Assembly: GCF_023630705.1 (NCBI RefSeq)
Contig: NZ_JALQEM010000025.1
Location: 62,001-126,000, forward strand
From: Caballeronia sp. GAFFF1
GTDB taxonomy: Bacteria; Pseudomonadota; Gammaproteobacteria; Burkholderiales; Burkholderiaceae
Length of the DNA: 64,000 nt
Direction: 5' to 3'
Shown here in pieces: positions 1-9,647 of this stretch (position 1 is its first letter; every line of letters begins with the position of its first letter). The translations under genes were made by a program, and so were the position numbers. The notes under the pieces were generated by a model that ran no database searches, was not told the DNA's origin, and worked only from the letters and a program-made list of their open reading frames with translations.

Positions 1-2
1 AG

Positions 3-65
3 CGCCAGTACGTGAGCCAGGTGGAAACGGCCATCGCGATGCACGAAGAACGCATCGGGCGATGA
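3..65 (+). CDS. C-terminal tail of an upstream gene, probably the PxpC-type subunit of 5-oxoprolinase (partial)
   Basis: An open frame enters from the left edge and stops at TGA 63-65, so only about 20 residues (ending HEERIGR) are visible. The next gene is pxpA, and in proteobacteria the order is usually pxpB-pxpC-pxpA, which makes a biotin-dependent-carboxyltransferase-like subunit (PxpC) the likely identity. The tail itself carries no diagnostic motif, so the assignment rests on the neighbour only. Confidence 0.5.
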   Translation, partial: RQYVSQVETAIAMHEERIGR

Positions 66-105
66 AAGACAACCCAACGCAACGACTACTTCAAACGACA
101 TCATC

Positions 106-852
106 ATGCAGATCGATCTGAACGCCGATCTCGGCGAAGGCTGCGGCTCCGACGAAGCCCTGCTCGACCTCGTCAGCTCCGCGAACATCGCGTGCGGCTG
201 GCATGCGGGCGGCGCAACCGCCATGCGCGACTGCGTGCGCTGGGCCGTGCAGAAAGGCGTGGCGATCGGCGCGCATCCGAGCTTCAACGATCCGGAGAAC
301 TTCGGCCGCAAGGAAATGGACCTGCCGCCCGACGAAATCTACGCGGGCGTGCTGTATCAACTCGGCGCGCTCGCGGCCATCGCGAAGGCGGAAGGCGGAC
401 GCGTCGCGCATGTGAAGCCGCACGGCGCGCTGTACAACCAGGCGGCCAGGACGCCGGAAATCGCGGATGCCATCGCCGCCGCCGTGCGCGACTTCGATCC
501 GTCGCTGCTCGTGTTCGGTCTCGCCAATAGCGGATTGATCGATGCGGCGCGGCGCGCGGGACTCGTCGCCATCGAGGAAGTATTCGCGGATCGCGGTTAT
601 CGCGCGGATGGTTCGCTCGTGCCGCGCAAGGAGCCGGGCGCGCTGCTCGACGACGAAGACGCCGTGCTGCAACGCACGCTCTCGATGGTCCGCGACCAGC
701 GCGTGCAGGCCGTCTCGGGCGACTGGGTGCCGCTCAACGCGCAGACCATCTGCCTGCACGGCGACGGCGAGCACGCGCTGGCGTTCGCGCGGCGCATTCG
801 CGGCGCGCTGGCGGATGCGGGCATCGGCGTTCGCGCCGCTCAAGCCGCCTGA
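106..852 (+). CDS. pxpA: 5-oxoprolinase subunit A (LamB/YcsF family)
   Basis: 248 residues, the full usual length of the family. PxpA works with PxpB and PxpC to hydrolyse 5-oxoproline (pyroglutamate) to glutamate with ATP in the cytoplasm. The N-terminus reads [12 protein letters not shown], the family hallmark, followed by IACGWHAGG (about 28-36), GAHPSF (55-60), [10 protein letters not shown] (102-111), a [13 protein letters not shown] block and ICLHGDG near the C-terminus. The metal and substrate residues expected from these blocks are present. It begins 40 nt after the preceding gene's stop and is followed by a strong terminator at 871-894, so it is probably last in a pxp operon. Older annotations call the family lactam utilisation protein. 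Confidence 0.95.
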   Translation: MQIDLNADLGEGCGSDEALLDLVSSANIACGWHAGGATAMRDCVRWAVQKGVAIGAHPSFNDPENFGRKEMDLPPDEIYAGVLYQLGALAAIAKAEGGRVAHVKPHGALYNQAARTPEIADAIAAAVRDFDPSLLVFGLANSGLIDAARRAGLVAIEEVFADRGYRADGSLVPRKEPGALLDDEDAVLQRTLSMVRDQRVQAVSGDWVPLNAQTICLHGDGEHALAFARRIRGALADAGIGVRAAQAA

Positions 853-869
853 GCCTTTTTTAGCATCGA

Positions 870-895
870 ACGCCCCGCCTTGCCGGGGCGTTTTA
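870..895 (+). terminator. Rho-independent terminator after pxpA
   Basis: A stem CGCCCCG (871-877) pairs with CGGGGCG (884-890) across a 6-nt loop and is followed at once by TTTT (891-894). It closes the pxp transcript before the DUF969 gene, which must then have its own promoter or depend on read-through. Confidence 0.85.
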
Positions 896-987
896 GCAAG
901 CGGCCGCAAGAGCCGCCCGTCGTTCGCTGTCACCACGCGCCCGCATCGAGGCGCGATGTTTGAATCGACAAACCGTTTGGAGATCTC

Positions 988-1707
988 ATGGCAACCGCAG
1001 TCAATCTATGGCCGCTCATCGGCGTGGCCGTCATCATCGTGGGCTTTGTGCTGCGCTTTAATCCGATGCTGATCGTGGCGGCCGCCGCGATCGTCACCGG
1101 CCTGGCGGCGCACTTTCCGCCCGAGCGCATTCTCACGGCCATCGGCAGCGGCTTTCTGAAGACGCGCAACATTCCTCTCATCATTTTGCTGCCGCTCGCG
1201 GTGATCGGCCTGCTCGAACGCCACGGACTGCGCGAGCGCGCGCAGATCTGGATTTCGAGCATTCGCGCGGCGACGGCCGGGCGTCTCCTGATCGTCTATC
1301 TGCTCGTGCGTGAGTTGACGGCGGCGGTCGGGCTGACGGGCCTGGGCGGTCATCCGCAGATGGTGCGGCCGCTCCTCGCGCCGATGGCCGAAGGCGCGAC
1401 CGAAGCGCGTCACGGCAAGCTCTCCGACGCCGTGCGCTTCAAGCTGCGCGCGTACGCGGCGGCGACCGACAACGTGGGCCTCTTCTTCGGCGAAGACATC
1501 TTCGTGGCGTTCGGCGCCATTGTGCTGATGGTCACGTTCCTGAAGGAAGCGGGCATCGTCGTGGAGCCGATGCACGTCGCCGTCTGGGGCATCCCGACGG
1601 CCATCTGCGCGTTCCTCATCCACGGTTTCCGGCTGTGGCTGCTCGACCGCCAACTGACGCGCGAACTCGACGCACTGACGCGCAACGTCGCGGGAGAGAA
1701 GGCATGA
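988..1707 (+). CDS. DUF969 family integral membrane protein
   Basis: 239 residues, mostly hydrophobic. Several membrane segments can be seen: about residues 5-20 and 25-45, a pair near 60-75, and two more at about 165-215. The family has no proven biochemical role, but its genes are almost always paired with a DUF979 gene and often lie beside 5-oxoprolinase (pxp) or pyrrolidone-carboxylate peptidase genes, as here. An inner-membrane carrier for 5-oxoproline or a related compound is therefore a reasonable inference, not shown by sequence. The stop codon overlaps the start of the next gene in an ATGA, which implies translational coupling. Confidence 0.88.
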   Translation: MATAVNLWPLIGVAVIIVGFVLRFNPMLIVAAAAIVTGLAAHFPPERILTAIGSGFLKTRNIPLIILLPLAVIGLLERHGLRERAQIWISSIRAATAGRLLIVYLLVRELTAAVGLTGLGGHPQMVRPLLAPMAEGATEARHGKLSDAVRFKLRAYAAATDNVGLFFGEDIFVAFGAIVLMVTFLKEAGIVVEPMHVAVWGIPTAICAFLIHGFRLWLLDRQLTRELDALTRNVAGEKA

Positions 1708-2660
1708 CGCTCACCATCAACTATCTGTTCTATCTCGTCGGCATCGTGCTCGTGGTCGTCGCGGGCATGATTCTCACGGACAAGTCGCATCCGCGGCGGC
1801 TTTCGGCGGGCACGTTCTGGCTGGTCTACGCGCTCATTTTTCTGATCGGCGACTGGCTGCCGGTGTCGGTCGTCGGCGTGCTGGTGGTGGCGATGGCGCT
1901 GATCGCGGGCTTCGGCGGCGTCACGGGCGCGAAGCCGAAGATGCTCTCCGAGGAAACGCGCCGCCAGAGCGCCATGCGCCTCGGCAACAAGCTCTTCGTG
2001 CCCGCGCTGACCATTCCCGTCGTTACCGTAATCCTCACGCTCGGCGCGAGCCACCTCGTGTTCGGCGGCAAGCCGCTGATCGAACTGAAGAACGTGACGC
2101 TGATCGGCTTCGGCATCGGTTGCGTGATCGCGCTGGCAGTGGCGTGCGTGATGACTCGCGATACCGTCGGCCAGTCGATGCGCGAAACGCGCCGCCTGAT
2201 CGACGCGCTCTCGTGGGCCGCCGTGCTGCCGCAGATGCTCGGCATGCTCGGGCTCGTGTTCTCGGACGCGGGCGTTGGCAAGGCGGTGGCGCACGTCACG
2301 ACGGCTTACGTGAACATGGATTACCGGCTCGTCGCGGTGGCGGTGTACTGCATCGGCATGGCGCTTTTCACGATGGTGATGGGCAATGGCTTTGCCGCGT
2401 TTCCGGTGATGACGGGCGGCGTCGGCGTGCCGATTCTTGTCGGCGTGTTCCACGGCAATCCCGCGACGATGGTTGCCATCGGCATGTTTTCGGGCTACTG
2501 CGGCACGTTGATGACGCCGATGGCCGCGAACTTCAACATCGTGCCCGCCGCGCTTCTGGAGTTGCCGGACAAGAACGCGGTCATCAAGGTGCAGGTGCCG
2601 ACCGCGCTGACGTTGCTGATCGTGAACATCTTCTTGCTGAACTGGCTGATGTTCATTTGA
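1704..2660 (+). CDS. DUF979 family integral membrane protein
   Basis: 318 residues with roughly eight to ten hydrophobic segments. The start is placed at ATG 1704, inside an ATGA overlap with the DUF969 stop and 4 nt after GGGAGAGAA; the longer open frame upstream only reads the out-of-frame tail of DUF969. The family is the constant partner of DUF969, and the two are likely subunits of one permease. The central FTMVMGNGFAAFPVMTGGVG stretch is rich in glycine, as in transporter discontinuous helices. Its context beside pxpA suggests pyroglutamate uptake, which is inference. It is convergent with the TraB/GumN gene. Confidence 0.88.
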   Translation: MTLTINYLFYLVGIVLVVVAGMILTDKSHPRRLSAGTFWLVYALIFLIGDWLPVSVVGVLVVAMALIAGFGGVTGAKPKMLSEETRRQSAMRLGNKLFVPALTIPVVTVILTLGASHLVFGGKPLIELKNVTLIGFGIGCVIALAVACVMTRDTVGQSMRETRRLIDALSWAAVLPQMLGMLGLVFSDAGVGKAVAHVTTAYVNMDYRLVAVAVYCIGMALFTMVMGNGFAAFPVMTGGVGVPILVGVFHGNPATMVAIGMFSGYCGTLMTPMAANFNIVPAALLELPDKNAVIKVQVPTALTLLIVNIFLLNWLMFI

Positions 2661-2666
2661 TGCGGC

Positions 2667-2697
2667 GGTCGCGCCTGAGTGTCAGGCGGGCGCGACC
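2667..2697. terminator. Hairpin between convergent genes, possible bidirectional terminator
   Basis: GGTCGCGC (2667-2674) pairs with GCGCGACC (2690-2697) and an inner CTGA/TCAG extends the stem with a small bulge. It lies just after the DUF979 stop and overlaps the last codons of the opposing TraB/GumN gene. There is no U-tract, so termination is not certain. Confidence 0.35.
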
Positions 2698-3854
2698 ACG
2701 AACCCGCGCTTTCGCAGCAATTCCAGCACGCCGCGCGGCCCGCCCAGATGCAGCGCGCCGATGGCCACGAACACCGGCTTGTCGGGCGCGGCGAGCTGCA
2801 CCATCCGCGCGACGAAGCGCCGGTTGCGCTCGTAGACCACGCGGTTGTCCACTTGCGCGGCGAGCGCCTTCGACCGCGCGAGCTTGCTGCTTTTCGCGTC
2901 GTCCCAGGCTTTGAGCGCGTCGGCATCGCCAATTCGCCATAGCCGATGCAGTTCCTTCACGTCGGCGATGTTTTCGGCGGGCGTCTGCACCAGATCTTCC
3001 GCGAGCATCTCACGCTGCTGCGCGGACGTGAGCCGCGTGAACGTCGAAATCTGCTCGTTCAACGTTTCCAGTCCGACGATCTTGCCGCGCACGCGCAGAT
3101 AGACGTTCTGCAATTGCGCTTCGGTGCCGTACTCGCTCAGGAAGCCGGCCTTCAGCGTGTCGTAGGTTTCGATCAGCATCGACGCGAGCCACGGCCGCGT
3201 ATGCCGCAGTTCCTTGAGCGCCGCCGGATTGCTGCGCATGCGCGCTTCCACCTTCTTCCACATGGAATCCGGCAGATAGTCGATCAGGCATTCGCTATGG
3301 CACATGCCATAGCGGTTCACGTCGTCTTGCGACGACAGGAGTTCGTCCGGGGAGATTTCGAGCGCGAGCGTCGGAGACGCATAGAGCGCCGCGAGAATCG
3401 GCTGGCGGAAAGGCTGCTCGGGCGGATAGTCGCTCGCGAAACCGACATGCAGGGTGCCGAGCACATAGAGGGTCGTCGCGCCCTTCGTCGCAACGTAGAA
3501 CGGCATGCGCGGCGGCTGCGCGCGCACGGGGCCGCTCGCCGTGGTGCCGTTGCTGCGATCCACGCGCAACGGCTGCGCGGGCGGATCGGGAACGTCGGTG
3601 GCGCTGGCGTCCCCGGCCGGTTGCGGCGTGCCGCCCGGCGGCGCACGCGATCCCGTGACGGCGAAACTCGCGGGCGAAACGACGACGCAGACCGTCACCA
3701 CCATCGTCCACGCCACGAACCTGCATCGCGAGCGAGCGAGCAACGCCGCAACCCACAACGCCGCGCAAACCGCGAGCGCCGCCGCACTCGATGCAACGCG
3801 GCGCGCCCGGTCACCAACCGGCCGCGCCGCCTGCGATTCAGGCGTCGCCTTCAC
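2682..3854 (-). CDS. TraB/GumN family protein
   Basis: About 390 residues. The conserved TraB/GumN elements are LYVLGTLHVG in the middle, followed by a Glu-Ile (ALEIS) block, and FVAIGALHLGGPRGVLELL near the C-terminus. These Gly-Thr-X-His and Ala-Leu-His motifs are thought to form a metal-protease-like (Tiki-related) active site. Two hydrophobic stretches near the N-terminus suggest export or membrane anchoring. The start is uncertain. GTG 3854 is preferred because GAGGAGG lies just upstream and the start overlaps the end of dppF; an ATG at 3893 gives 403 residues, and ATG 3707 would remove the first hydrophobic stretch. It follows dppF on the same strand and may be co-transcribed, although a link to peptide transport is unknown. 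Confidence 0.82.
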   Translation of the reverse strand: MKATPESQAARPVGDRARRVASSAAALAVCAALWVAALLARSRCRFVAWTMVVTVCVVVSPASFAVTGSRAPPGGTPQPAGDASATDVPDPPAQPLRVDRSNGTTASGPVRAQPPRMPFYVATKGATTLYVLGTLHVGFASDYPPEQPFRQPILAALYASPTLALEISPDELLSSQDDVNRYGMCHSECLIDYLPDSMWKKVEARMRSNPAALKELRHTRPWLASMLIETYDTLKAGFLSEYGTEAQLQNVYLRVRGKIVGLETLNEQISTFTRLTSAQQREMLAEDLVQTPAENIADVKELHRLWRIGDADALKAWDDAKSSKLARSKALAAQVDNRVVYERNRRFVARMVQLAAPDKPVFVAIGALHLGGPRGVLELLRKRGFVVAPA

Positions 3855-4842
3855 CGACCTCCTCGGCGCGATGGCACGAGACCTGACGGCCATCGACCAC
3901 CCGCAGCGCCGGCTCCTCGACGCGGCATCGCTCGATCGCGTACGGGCAACGCTGATGGAACGTGCAGCCCGACGGCGGATTGAGCGGCGAGGGCATTTCG
4001 CCTTGCAGCCTGATCTTGATGCGCCGGTCTTCCTCGAAGAGCGCGGGCGTCGCGGACATCAGCGAGCGCGTGTACGGATGCCGTGGATTCGCGAAGATCG
4101 TCTTCTTGTCGCCCAGCTCGGCGATGCCGCCGAAGTACATCACCATCACGTCGTCGGCAATGTGCTCGACCACCGACAAGTTGTGCGAAATGAACACGTA
4201 GCTCGTGCCGAACTGCTGTTGCAGATCCATGAACAGATTGAGAATCTGCGCCTGAATCGATACATCCAGCGCCGACACGGGTTCGTCTGCGACCACGATC
4301 TGCGGATCGAGAATCATCGCCCGCGCGATCGCCACGCGCTGACGCTGCCCGCCCGAAAACATGTGCGGATAGCGCGACCCGTGCTCGGGGCGCAAGCCGA
4401 CCGTGCGCATCATCTGCGCGATCCGCTCGGCGCGTTCCGTCGACGAGAGCTTCGTGTTGATTGCAAGCGGCTCGCCGAGCGTCTGCTCGACGGTCTTGCG
4501 CGGGTTCAGCGACGCGAACGGATTCTGGAACACCATCTGCACGCGCTGACGCAGTTCCGCGATTTCCGCCTTGCTCGCGCCCGCCACGTCTTCGCCTTCG
4601 ATCAGCAGCCGGCCGGACGTCGGCGCTTCGATCATCGTCAGCTGGCGCGCGAGCGTGGACTTGCCGCAGCCCGATTCGCCGACGACCGCGAGCGTGCGGC
4701 CGCGCTGCAATTCGAACGACACGCCGTTGAGCGCCTTCACCGTGCCTTGCGTGAACATGCTGCGCTTCACGGTGTAGTGCTTCGTGAGCCGGTCGGCGGC
4801 GAGCACGATGTCCTGCGTCTTTTCCTTCGGTATCGCGTTCAT
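3838..4842 (-). CDS. dppF: Dipeptide/oligopeptide ABC transporter ATP-binding protein
   Basis: 334 residues. Walker A is GESGCGKST at 55-63, the signature reads [13 protein letters not shown], and Walker B is [12 protein letters not shown]. The C-terminal oligopeptide-transporter extension is present, with the conserved Cys motif [14 protein letters not shown] typical of DppF/OppF. It energises import together with DppD on the inner face of the membrane. Its start overlaps the DppD stop by 4 nt. The substrate range, dipeptides or other small peptides (or heme and 5-aminolevulinate, which Dpp systems also carry), cannot be read from the sequence. Confidence 0.94.
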   Translation of the reverse strand: MNAIPKEKTQDIVLAADRLTKHYTVKRSMFTQGTVKALNGVSFELQRGRTLAVVGESGCGKSTLARQLTMIEAPTSGRLLIEGEDVAGASKAEIAELRQRVQMVFQNPFASLNPRKTVEQTLGEPLAINTKLSSTERAERIAQMMRTVGLRPEHGSRYPHMFSGGQRQRVAIARAMILDPQIVVADEPVSALDVSIQAQILNLFMDLQQQFGTSYVFISHNLSVVEHIADDVMVMYFGGIAELGDKKTIFANPRHPYTRSLMSATPALFEEDRRIKIRLQGEMPSPLNPPSGCTFHQRCPYAIERCRVEEPALRVVDGRQVSCHRAEEVGEGDA

Positions 4843-5870
4843 CGCGCGCCCTCCTCGACAATCTGCGCCTCGCGTTCGGCGCGCACCGCCTGCGCGACTT
4901 CCTGTGCCACGTTAAGCGGCTTGATGCAGCGCGCGCGCACGGCCACATCGCGCGCGTCGAGCTGATACAGATTCGGCCTGCCCTTCCAGCAGTCATCGAC
5001 CACATACTTGCAGCGCGGCGCGAAGAGACAGCCGCTCGGCCGGTCGTCGCGGCCCGGCACCATGCCCGGCAGCGCCGCGAGACGCGCCGCGCCGCGGCTG
5101 TGCTCGGGAATCGCGGCAAGCAGCGCCTCCGTGTACGGATGATGCGGCTCGCTGAAAATGGTCGGCACGTGATTCGTTTCGATGACCTCGCCCGCGTACA
5201 TGACCGCGACGCGCTGCGCGACCTCCGACACGACCGCCAGATCGTGCGAAATCAGCACGAGCGCCATGCCGCGTTCCTTCTGCAGGCGCACGAGCAGTTC
5301 CATGATCTGCGCCTGAATGGTCACGTCGAGCGCGGTAGTCGGTTCGTCCGCGATCAGGAGCTTCGGATTGCACGCGACCGCCATCGCGATCATCACGCGC
5401 TGGTTCATGCCGCCCGACATCTGATGCGGGAACGTCTCGATGCGGTTCTTCGCGTCAGGAATGCCGACCTGATCAAGCAGTTCGAGGGCGCGTTTGTTGA
5501 GCGCATCGCCGCGCAAGCCTTCGTGCAGCCGCAGCACTTCCCTGATCTGATAGCCGACCGTGTAGCTCGGGTTCAGGCTCGTGAGCGCGTCCTGAAACAC
5601 CATCGCGATGTCCTTGCCGATGATCTTCCGGCGCGCGCGCGCCGAAGCCTTCAGCAAGTCGTGACCGTCGAAGGTGACCTGATCGGCGGTGACTTTGCCG
5701 GGATGGTCGATAAGGCCCATCAGCGCCATCATCGTCACGCTCTTGCCCGAGCCGGATTCGCCGACGACGCCGACGACTTCGCCCGGTTTAACCGAAAGAT
5801 CGATGCGATCGACCGCTTGGGTGCCGCCGAACGTCACTTGCAGGTTACGGATAGTCAGTAAGTCAGTCAT
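4839..5870 (-). CDS. dppD: Dipeptide ABC transporter ATP-binding protein
   Basis: 343 residues. Walker A GESGSGKS is at 37-44, the signature block is [19 protein letters not shown], and Walker B is [12 protein letters not shown]. The C-terminal peptide-transporter extension carries the Cys cluster [14 protein letters not shown]. It pairs with DppF as the two-ATPase motor. The gene starts 1 nt before the dppC stop-side boundary and overlaps dppF by 4 nt, so dppC, dppD and dppF are tightly coupled. Confidence 0.94.
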   Translation of the reverse strand: MTDLLTIRNLQVTFGGTQAVDRIDLSVKPGEVVGVVGESGSGKSVTMMALMGLIDHPGKVTADQVTFDGHDLLKASARARRKIIGKDIAMVFQDALTSLNPSYTVGYQIREVLRLHEGLRGDALNKRALELLDQVGIPDAKNRIETFPHQMSGGMNQRVMIAMAVACNPKLLIADEPTTALDVTIQAQIMELLVRLQKERGMALVLISHDLAVVSEVAQRVAVMYAGEVIETNHVPTIFSEPHHPYTEALLAAIPEHSRGAARLAALPGMVPGRDDRPSGCLFAPRCKYVVDDCWKGRPNLYQLDARDVAVRARCIKPLNVAQEVAQAVRAEREAQIVEEGAR

Positions 5871-5871
5871 G

Positions 5872-6789
5872 TCATGCCATCCGTTTCAGTTTCGGATCGA
5901 GCGCGTCGCGCAGCCCGTCGCCGAGCAGATTGATGACGAGCACCGAGACGAGAATCGAGAGGCCCGGCATCGTCACGATCCACCATGCGCTTTCGATGTA
6001 ATCGCGCGCCGAGGCGAGCATGGCGCCCCATTCCGCCGCGGGCGGCTGCACGCCGAGGCCGAGAAAGCCGAGCGCGGCGGCATCCAGAATCGCCGATGAA
6101 AAGCCGAGCGTCGCCTGCACGATGAGCGGCGCGGCGCAGTTGGGCAGCACTTGCGAGAACATGAGCCGCGCGGTGCTCGCGCCCGCCACGCGCGATGCCG
6201 TCACGTATTCCTTCTGCAATTCGCCGAGCGCCGAAGCACGCGTGAGACGCACATAACCCGGCAGCGCGACGATGGCGATGGCGAGCATCGTGTTGACGAG
6301 CCCCGGCCCGATGATCGCGACGACGGCTACCGCGAGCAGCAGCGACGGCAGGGCGAGCAGCACGTCCATCACGCGCATGATCGGCGTATCGAGCCAGTGG
6401 AAGAACGCGGCCATCAAGCCGAGCACGACGCCCGGAATCAGCGCGAGCACCACGGACACGAAGCCGATCCAGAACGACAGCCGCGCGCCGTACATCAGGC
6501 GCGAGAGAATGTCGCGGCCCGCTTCGTCGGTGCCGAGCAGGAACATGCGATTGCCGCCATCGAGCCACGCGGGCGGAATCTTGACGTGATCGCGATACTG
6601 CTCGATCGGGCTATGCGGCGCGATCATCGGCGCGAAAATCGCGATGAACAGCAGCACGAGCACAATGATGCCCGCCGCCACCGCGCCGCGATTGCGCGAG
6701 AAGTTCGCCCAGAACTCGCGCGCCGCGACCATGCGGCCGGACGGCGGCGTCAATGCGCCGGGCGGAAGATTGTTTTGAACGTCAGCCAT
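5872..6789 (-). CDS. dppC: Dipeptide ABC transporter permease
   Basis: 305 residues. The N-terminal helix (about 30-50) is followed by the [19 protein letters not shown] block that defines the DppC/OppC branch, then five more membrane segments and the EAA loop [16 protein letters not shown] that contacts the ATPases. It forms the channel with DppB. It lies 91 nt downstream of dppB; that gap holds a hairpin-rich sequence described separately, which is unusual in an otherwise tightly packed operon. Confidence 0.94.
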   Translation of the reverse strand: MADVQNNLPPGALTPPSGRMVAAREFWANFSRNRGAVAAGIIVLVLLFIAIFAPMIAPHSPIEQYRDHVKIPPAWLDGGNRMFLLGTDEAGRDILSRLMYGARLSFWIGFVSVVLALIPGVVLGLMAAFFHWLDTPIMRVMDVLLALPSLLLAVAVVAIIGPGLVNTMLAIAIVALPGYVRLTRASALGELQKEYVTASRVAGASTARLMFSQVLPNCAAPLIVQATLGFSSAILDAAALGFLGLGVQPPAAEWGAMLASARDYIESAWWIVTMPGLSILVSVLVINLLGDGLRDALDPKLKRMA

Positions 6790-6880
6790 TCGTTATGCCT
6801 CGCGCCGAGCCGCCTCAAGCGAGGCATGCGCCTCCTTGGGGGGCAGCGAACAAATGTAAGCGTGGGGGACCATGTTTTCC
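6790..6880 (-). repeat. Hairpin-rich intergenic element between dppB and dppC
   Basis: On the minus strand the 91-nt gap contains CCCCCCAAGGAGGCGCATG followed by GCCTCGCTTGAGGC, giving two alternative short stems (GAGGC-GCAT-GCCTC and GCCTC-GCTT-GAGGC). The adjacent genes of this operon are separated by 1 nt or overlap, so this is an insertion. It resembles dispersed intergenic repeats common in Burkholderiaceae, which is recollection of pattern, not a search result. Confidence 0.5.
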
Positions 6881-7891
6881 TCAGCGAGTATGGCGAATGC
6901 GCGGATTCAACACGCCGTACAACAGATCGACAACCAGGTTCACGACGATCACGAGCGTCGCGATCATCAGAATGCCGCCTTGCACGACCGGATAATCGCG
7001 GCGCGAAATGGCGTCGATGAGCCACTTGCCGACGCCCGGCCACGAGAACAGCGTCTCCGTCAGCACCGCGCCCGCGAGCAGCGTGCCGACCTGCAAGCCG
7101 ATCACGGTCACGACCGGAATCAGCGCGTTGCGCAGCGCATGCACGACGACCACGCGCAGCGGCGAAAGCCCCTTCGCGCGCGCCGTGCGGATGTAGTCCT
7201 CGCGCAGCACTTCGAGCATCGACGAGCGCGTCATGCGCGCGACCACCGCGAGCGGAATCGTGCCGAGCACGATGGTCGGCAGAATCAGATGCGAGAGCGC
7301 CGACGTGAACGCGCCTTCATCGGTCGAAAAAAGCGAATCGATCAGCATGAAGCCGGTTACGTGCGGAATGTCGTATTCCACCGCGATGCGGCCTGACACA
7401 GGCGTCCAGCCGAGCTTCGCCGAGAAGAACATGATGAGGATCAAGCCCCACCAGAAGATCGGCATGGAGTAGCCGGTGAGCGCCGTGCCCATGACGCCGT
7501 GATCGACCGCCGTGCCGCGCTTGAGCGCCGCCGCCACGCCCGCCGGCAAGCCGACGACGAGCGCGAAGATCATCGCGCAGATGGACAGCTCGACGGTCGC
7601 CGGAAAGCGCGCCATGAATTCGCCCATCACGCTCGTATTGGTGATGATGGACGTGCCGAGATCGCCCTTGAGCGCATGGCCGACATAGTGGAAATATTGA
7701 AGCGGCAGCGGCTGGTCCAGCCCGAGGCGCTTCATGGCTTCGGCGTGGGCCGCCGGGTCCACGCCCCGTTCGCCCATCATGACTTCGATGGGATCGCCCG
7801 GGATCAGGTGGATGAGCGCGAACGCGAGAATCGTAATGCCGATGAACGTCGGTATCACCATTCCTATGCGTCGCAAAACGAATCGGAACAT
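6881..7891 (-). CDS. dppB: Dipeptide ABC transporter permease
   Basis: 336 residues. The N-terminus MFRFVLRRIGMVIPTFIGI is the first membrane helix typical of DppB/OppB/GsiC permeases and leads into HLIPGDPIEVMMGERG. The EAA loop DYIRTARAKGLSPLRVVVVH lies near residue 220-240 and the C-terminus ends in the conserved YGVLNPRIR. Six membrane segments are expected. It follows dppA after 124 nt that contain a strong hairpin, the usual arrangement that keeps the binding protein in excess over the membrane components. Confidence 0.94.
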   Translation of the reverse strand: MFRFVLRRIGMVIPTFIGITILAFALIHLIPGDPIEVMMGERGVDPAAHAEAMKRLGLDQPLPLQYFHYVGHALKGDLGTSIITNTSVMGEFMARFPATVELSICAMIFALVVGLPAGVAAALKRGTAVDHGVMGTALTGYSMPIFWWGLILIMFFSAKLGWTPVSGRIAVEYDIPHVTGFMLIDSLFSTDEGAFTSALSHLILPTIVLGTIPLAVVARMTRSSMLEVLREDYIRTARAKGLSPLRVVVVHALRNALIPVVTVIGLQVGTLLAGAVLTETLFSWPGVGKWLIDAISRRDYPVVQGGILMIATLVIVVNLVVDLLYGVLNPRIRHTR

Positions 7892-7929
7892 GATCGCCCT
7901 TTGGTTCGTTCTTGGGGATAAATACGCTA

Positions 7930-7963
7930 CCGGCGGCCGGATCGTTTCGATCCGCGCCGCCGG
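7930..7963 (-). other. Intercistronic stem-loop between dppA and dppB
   Basis: CCGGCGG (7930-7936) pairs with CCGCCGG (7957-7963) and an inner GGATCG/CGATCC extends the stem around a 3-nt loop. No U-tract follows on the minus strand, so it is more likely an mRNA 3'-end stabiliser or partial attenuator that raises dppA over dppBCDF than a full terminator. Confidence 0.6.
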
Positions 7964-8015
7964 ACGTGTTTCGACTAGTTAAGGTTTAGTGCAAAAAGCA
8001 TTCCGCCAGCAAGAC

Positions 8016-9647
8016 TTACTGCAGGCCGACGCCATCGAAACGCACATAGCCAAGCGGCTCGATCTTCATGTTCGTCACCTTCTTGCTGACCGGCTGATAG
8101 ACGGTCGAATGCGCGATCGGCGAGAACGGCAGTTGTTGCGCGAAGATCTGCTGCGCGTCGGTGTACGCCTTCGTGCGAGCGGCCACATCCGTCGTGGAAC
8201 GGCCCTTCACGACGAGATCGTCGAACGGCTTGTAGCACCACTTCGAGAAATTGCTGCCCTTCACCGCGTCGCAGCCGAGCAGCGTGCCGAGCCAGTTGTC
8301 GGGGTCGCCGTTGTCGCCCGTCCAGCCGATCAGGAGCGCGTCGTGTTCGCCCGCGTGCGCGCGCTTCAGATACTCGCCCCACTCGTACGACACGATGTTC
8401 GCCTTCACGCCGATCTTCGCCCAGTCGGCCTGGATCATCTCGGCCATCAGACGCGCGTTCGGGTTGTAGGCGCGCTGCACGGGCATGGCCCACAGCGTGA
8501 TCTCGAAGCCGTTCGGGAAACCGGCTTTGCTAAGGAGTTGCTTGGCCTTCGCGGTGTCGTATGCGTTCGCCTTCAGGTTCTTGTCGTAGGACCACTGCGT
8601 CGGCGGCATCGGTGCGGTGGCCGGCTGACCCGCGCCCTGATACACGGAATCGATGATCGCCTTCTTGTTGATCGCCATGTCGAGCGCGCGGCGCACGTCC
8701 GCGTTGCCGAGATTGCTCTTCGTCACGTTATACGCAACGTAGCCTTCGTTGAAGCCGGCCTGCGACGGCGTATCCACATTCGACGCCGACTTCAGCGCGG
8801 AGATATCGCCCGGGCGCGGATAGCTCATCACCTGGCACTCGTTGCTCTTCAGCTTCTGCACGCGCACGGCAGCGTCCGGCGTGATCGAGAAGATCAGCTT
8901 GGAGATTTGCACTGCGTTCGGCTTCCAGTAATCCGGATTGCCGTCGAAGCGAATGGTCGCGTCCTTCGTATAGCTGCGGAAGATAAACGGGCCGGTGCCG
9001 AGCGGATACTGGTTGATGTCCGCGGCCTTGCCGTCCTTCAACAGCTTGTCCGCATATTCGGCGGAGAGAATGGAGGCGTACTCCATCGCCATGTTCTGAA
9101 TGAACGGCGCGCTCACTTCCTTCAGCGTGAACTTGACGGTGTACGGGTCGACTTTTTCGATCTTCGAGATCAGCTTGTCGAGGCCCAGGTCCGTGAAGTA
9201 CGGGAACTGCACGTTGTACGCCTTGCGGAACGGCTGATTCGGGTCGAGCATGCGGTTGAACGTGAAGAGCACGTCGTCCGCGTTGAATTCGCGCGTCGGC
9301 TTGAAATAGGACGTGGTCTGGAACTTCACGCCGTGACGCAGATGGAACGTGTACGTCAGGCCGTCCGGCGAGACTTCCCATTTTTCCGCGAGACCCGGTT
9401 CCACCTTCGTGCCGCCGCGCTCGAATTCGACGAGGCGGTTGTACACGGTGAACGTGTTCGCGGTGAAATCGGTGCCGGTGGTGTACTGCGCGGGATCGAA
9501 ACCGGCGGGGCTGCCTTCCGAGCAGTAAACAAGCGTCTTGTTCGGGATTGCCGCGTTCGCGGCGCTCGCCGCGAAAAGCGTTGCCGTGGCGACGGCGCCC
9601 ATGAGCGCCGACATGCGGGCGACTCGCAACAGGCCATTTTTCTTCAT
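8016..9647 (-). CDS. dppA: Periplasmic dipeptide-binding protein of the ABC transporter
   Basis: 543 residues, close to DppA of enteric bacteria (535). A signal peptide is plain: MKKNGLLRVARMS, then a hydrophobic run, then AASAANA as the cleavage site at about residue 32. The mature part matches the SBP_bac_5 family, for example LVYCSEGSPAGFDPAQYTTG, the DVLFTFNRMLDP block and LGTGPFIF. It captures peptides in the periplasm and delivers them to DppBC. GGAGGAAAC immediately precedes the ATG. It is the first gene of the dppABCDF operon on the minus strand. Confidence 0.94.
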   Translation of the reverse strand: MKKNGLLRVARMSALMGAVATATLFAASAANAAIPNKTLVYCSEGSPAGFDPAQYTTGTDFTANTFTVYNRLVEFERGGTKVEPGLAEKWEVSPDGLTYTFHLRHGVKFQTTSYFKPTREFNADDVLFTFNRMLDPNQPFRKAYNVQFPYFTDLGLDKLISKIEKVDPYTVKFTLKEVSAPFIQNMAMEYASILSAEYADKLLKDGKAADINQYPLGTGPFIFRSYTKDATIRFDGNPDYWKPNAVQISKLIFSITPDAAVRVQKLKSNECQVMSYPRPGDISALKSASNVDTPSQAGFNEGYVAYNVTKSNLGNADVRRALDMAINKKAIIDSVYQGAGQPATAPMPPTQWSYDKNLKANAYDTAKAKQLLSKAGFPNGFEITLWAMPVQRAYNPNARLMAEMIQADWAKIGVKANIVSYEWGEYLKRAHAGEHDALLIGWTGDNGDPDNWLGTLLGCDAVKGSNFSKWCYKPFDDLVVKGRSTTDVAARTKAYTDAQQIFAQQLPFSPIAHSTVYQPVSKKVTNMKIEPLGYVRFDGVGLQ

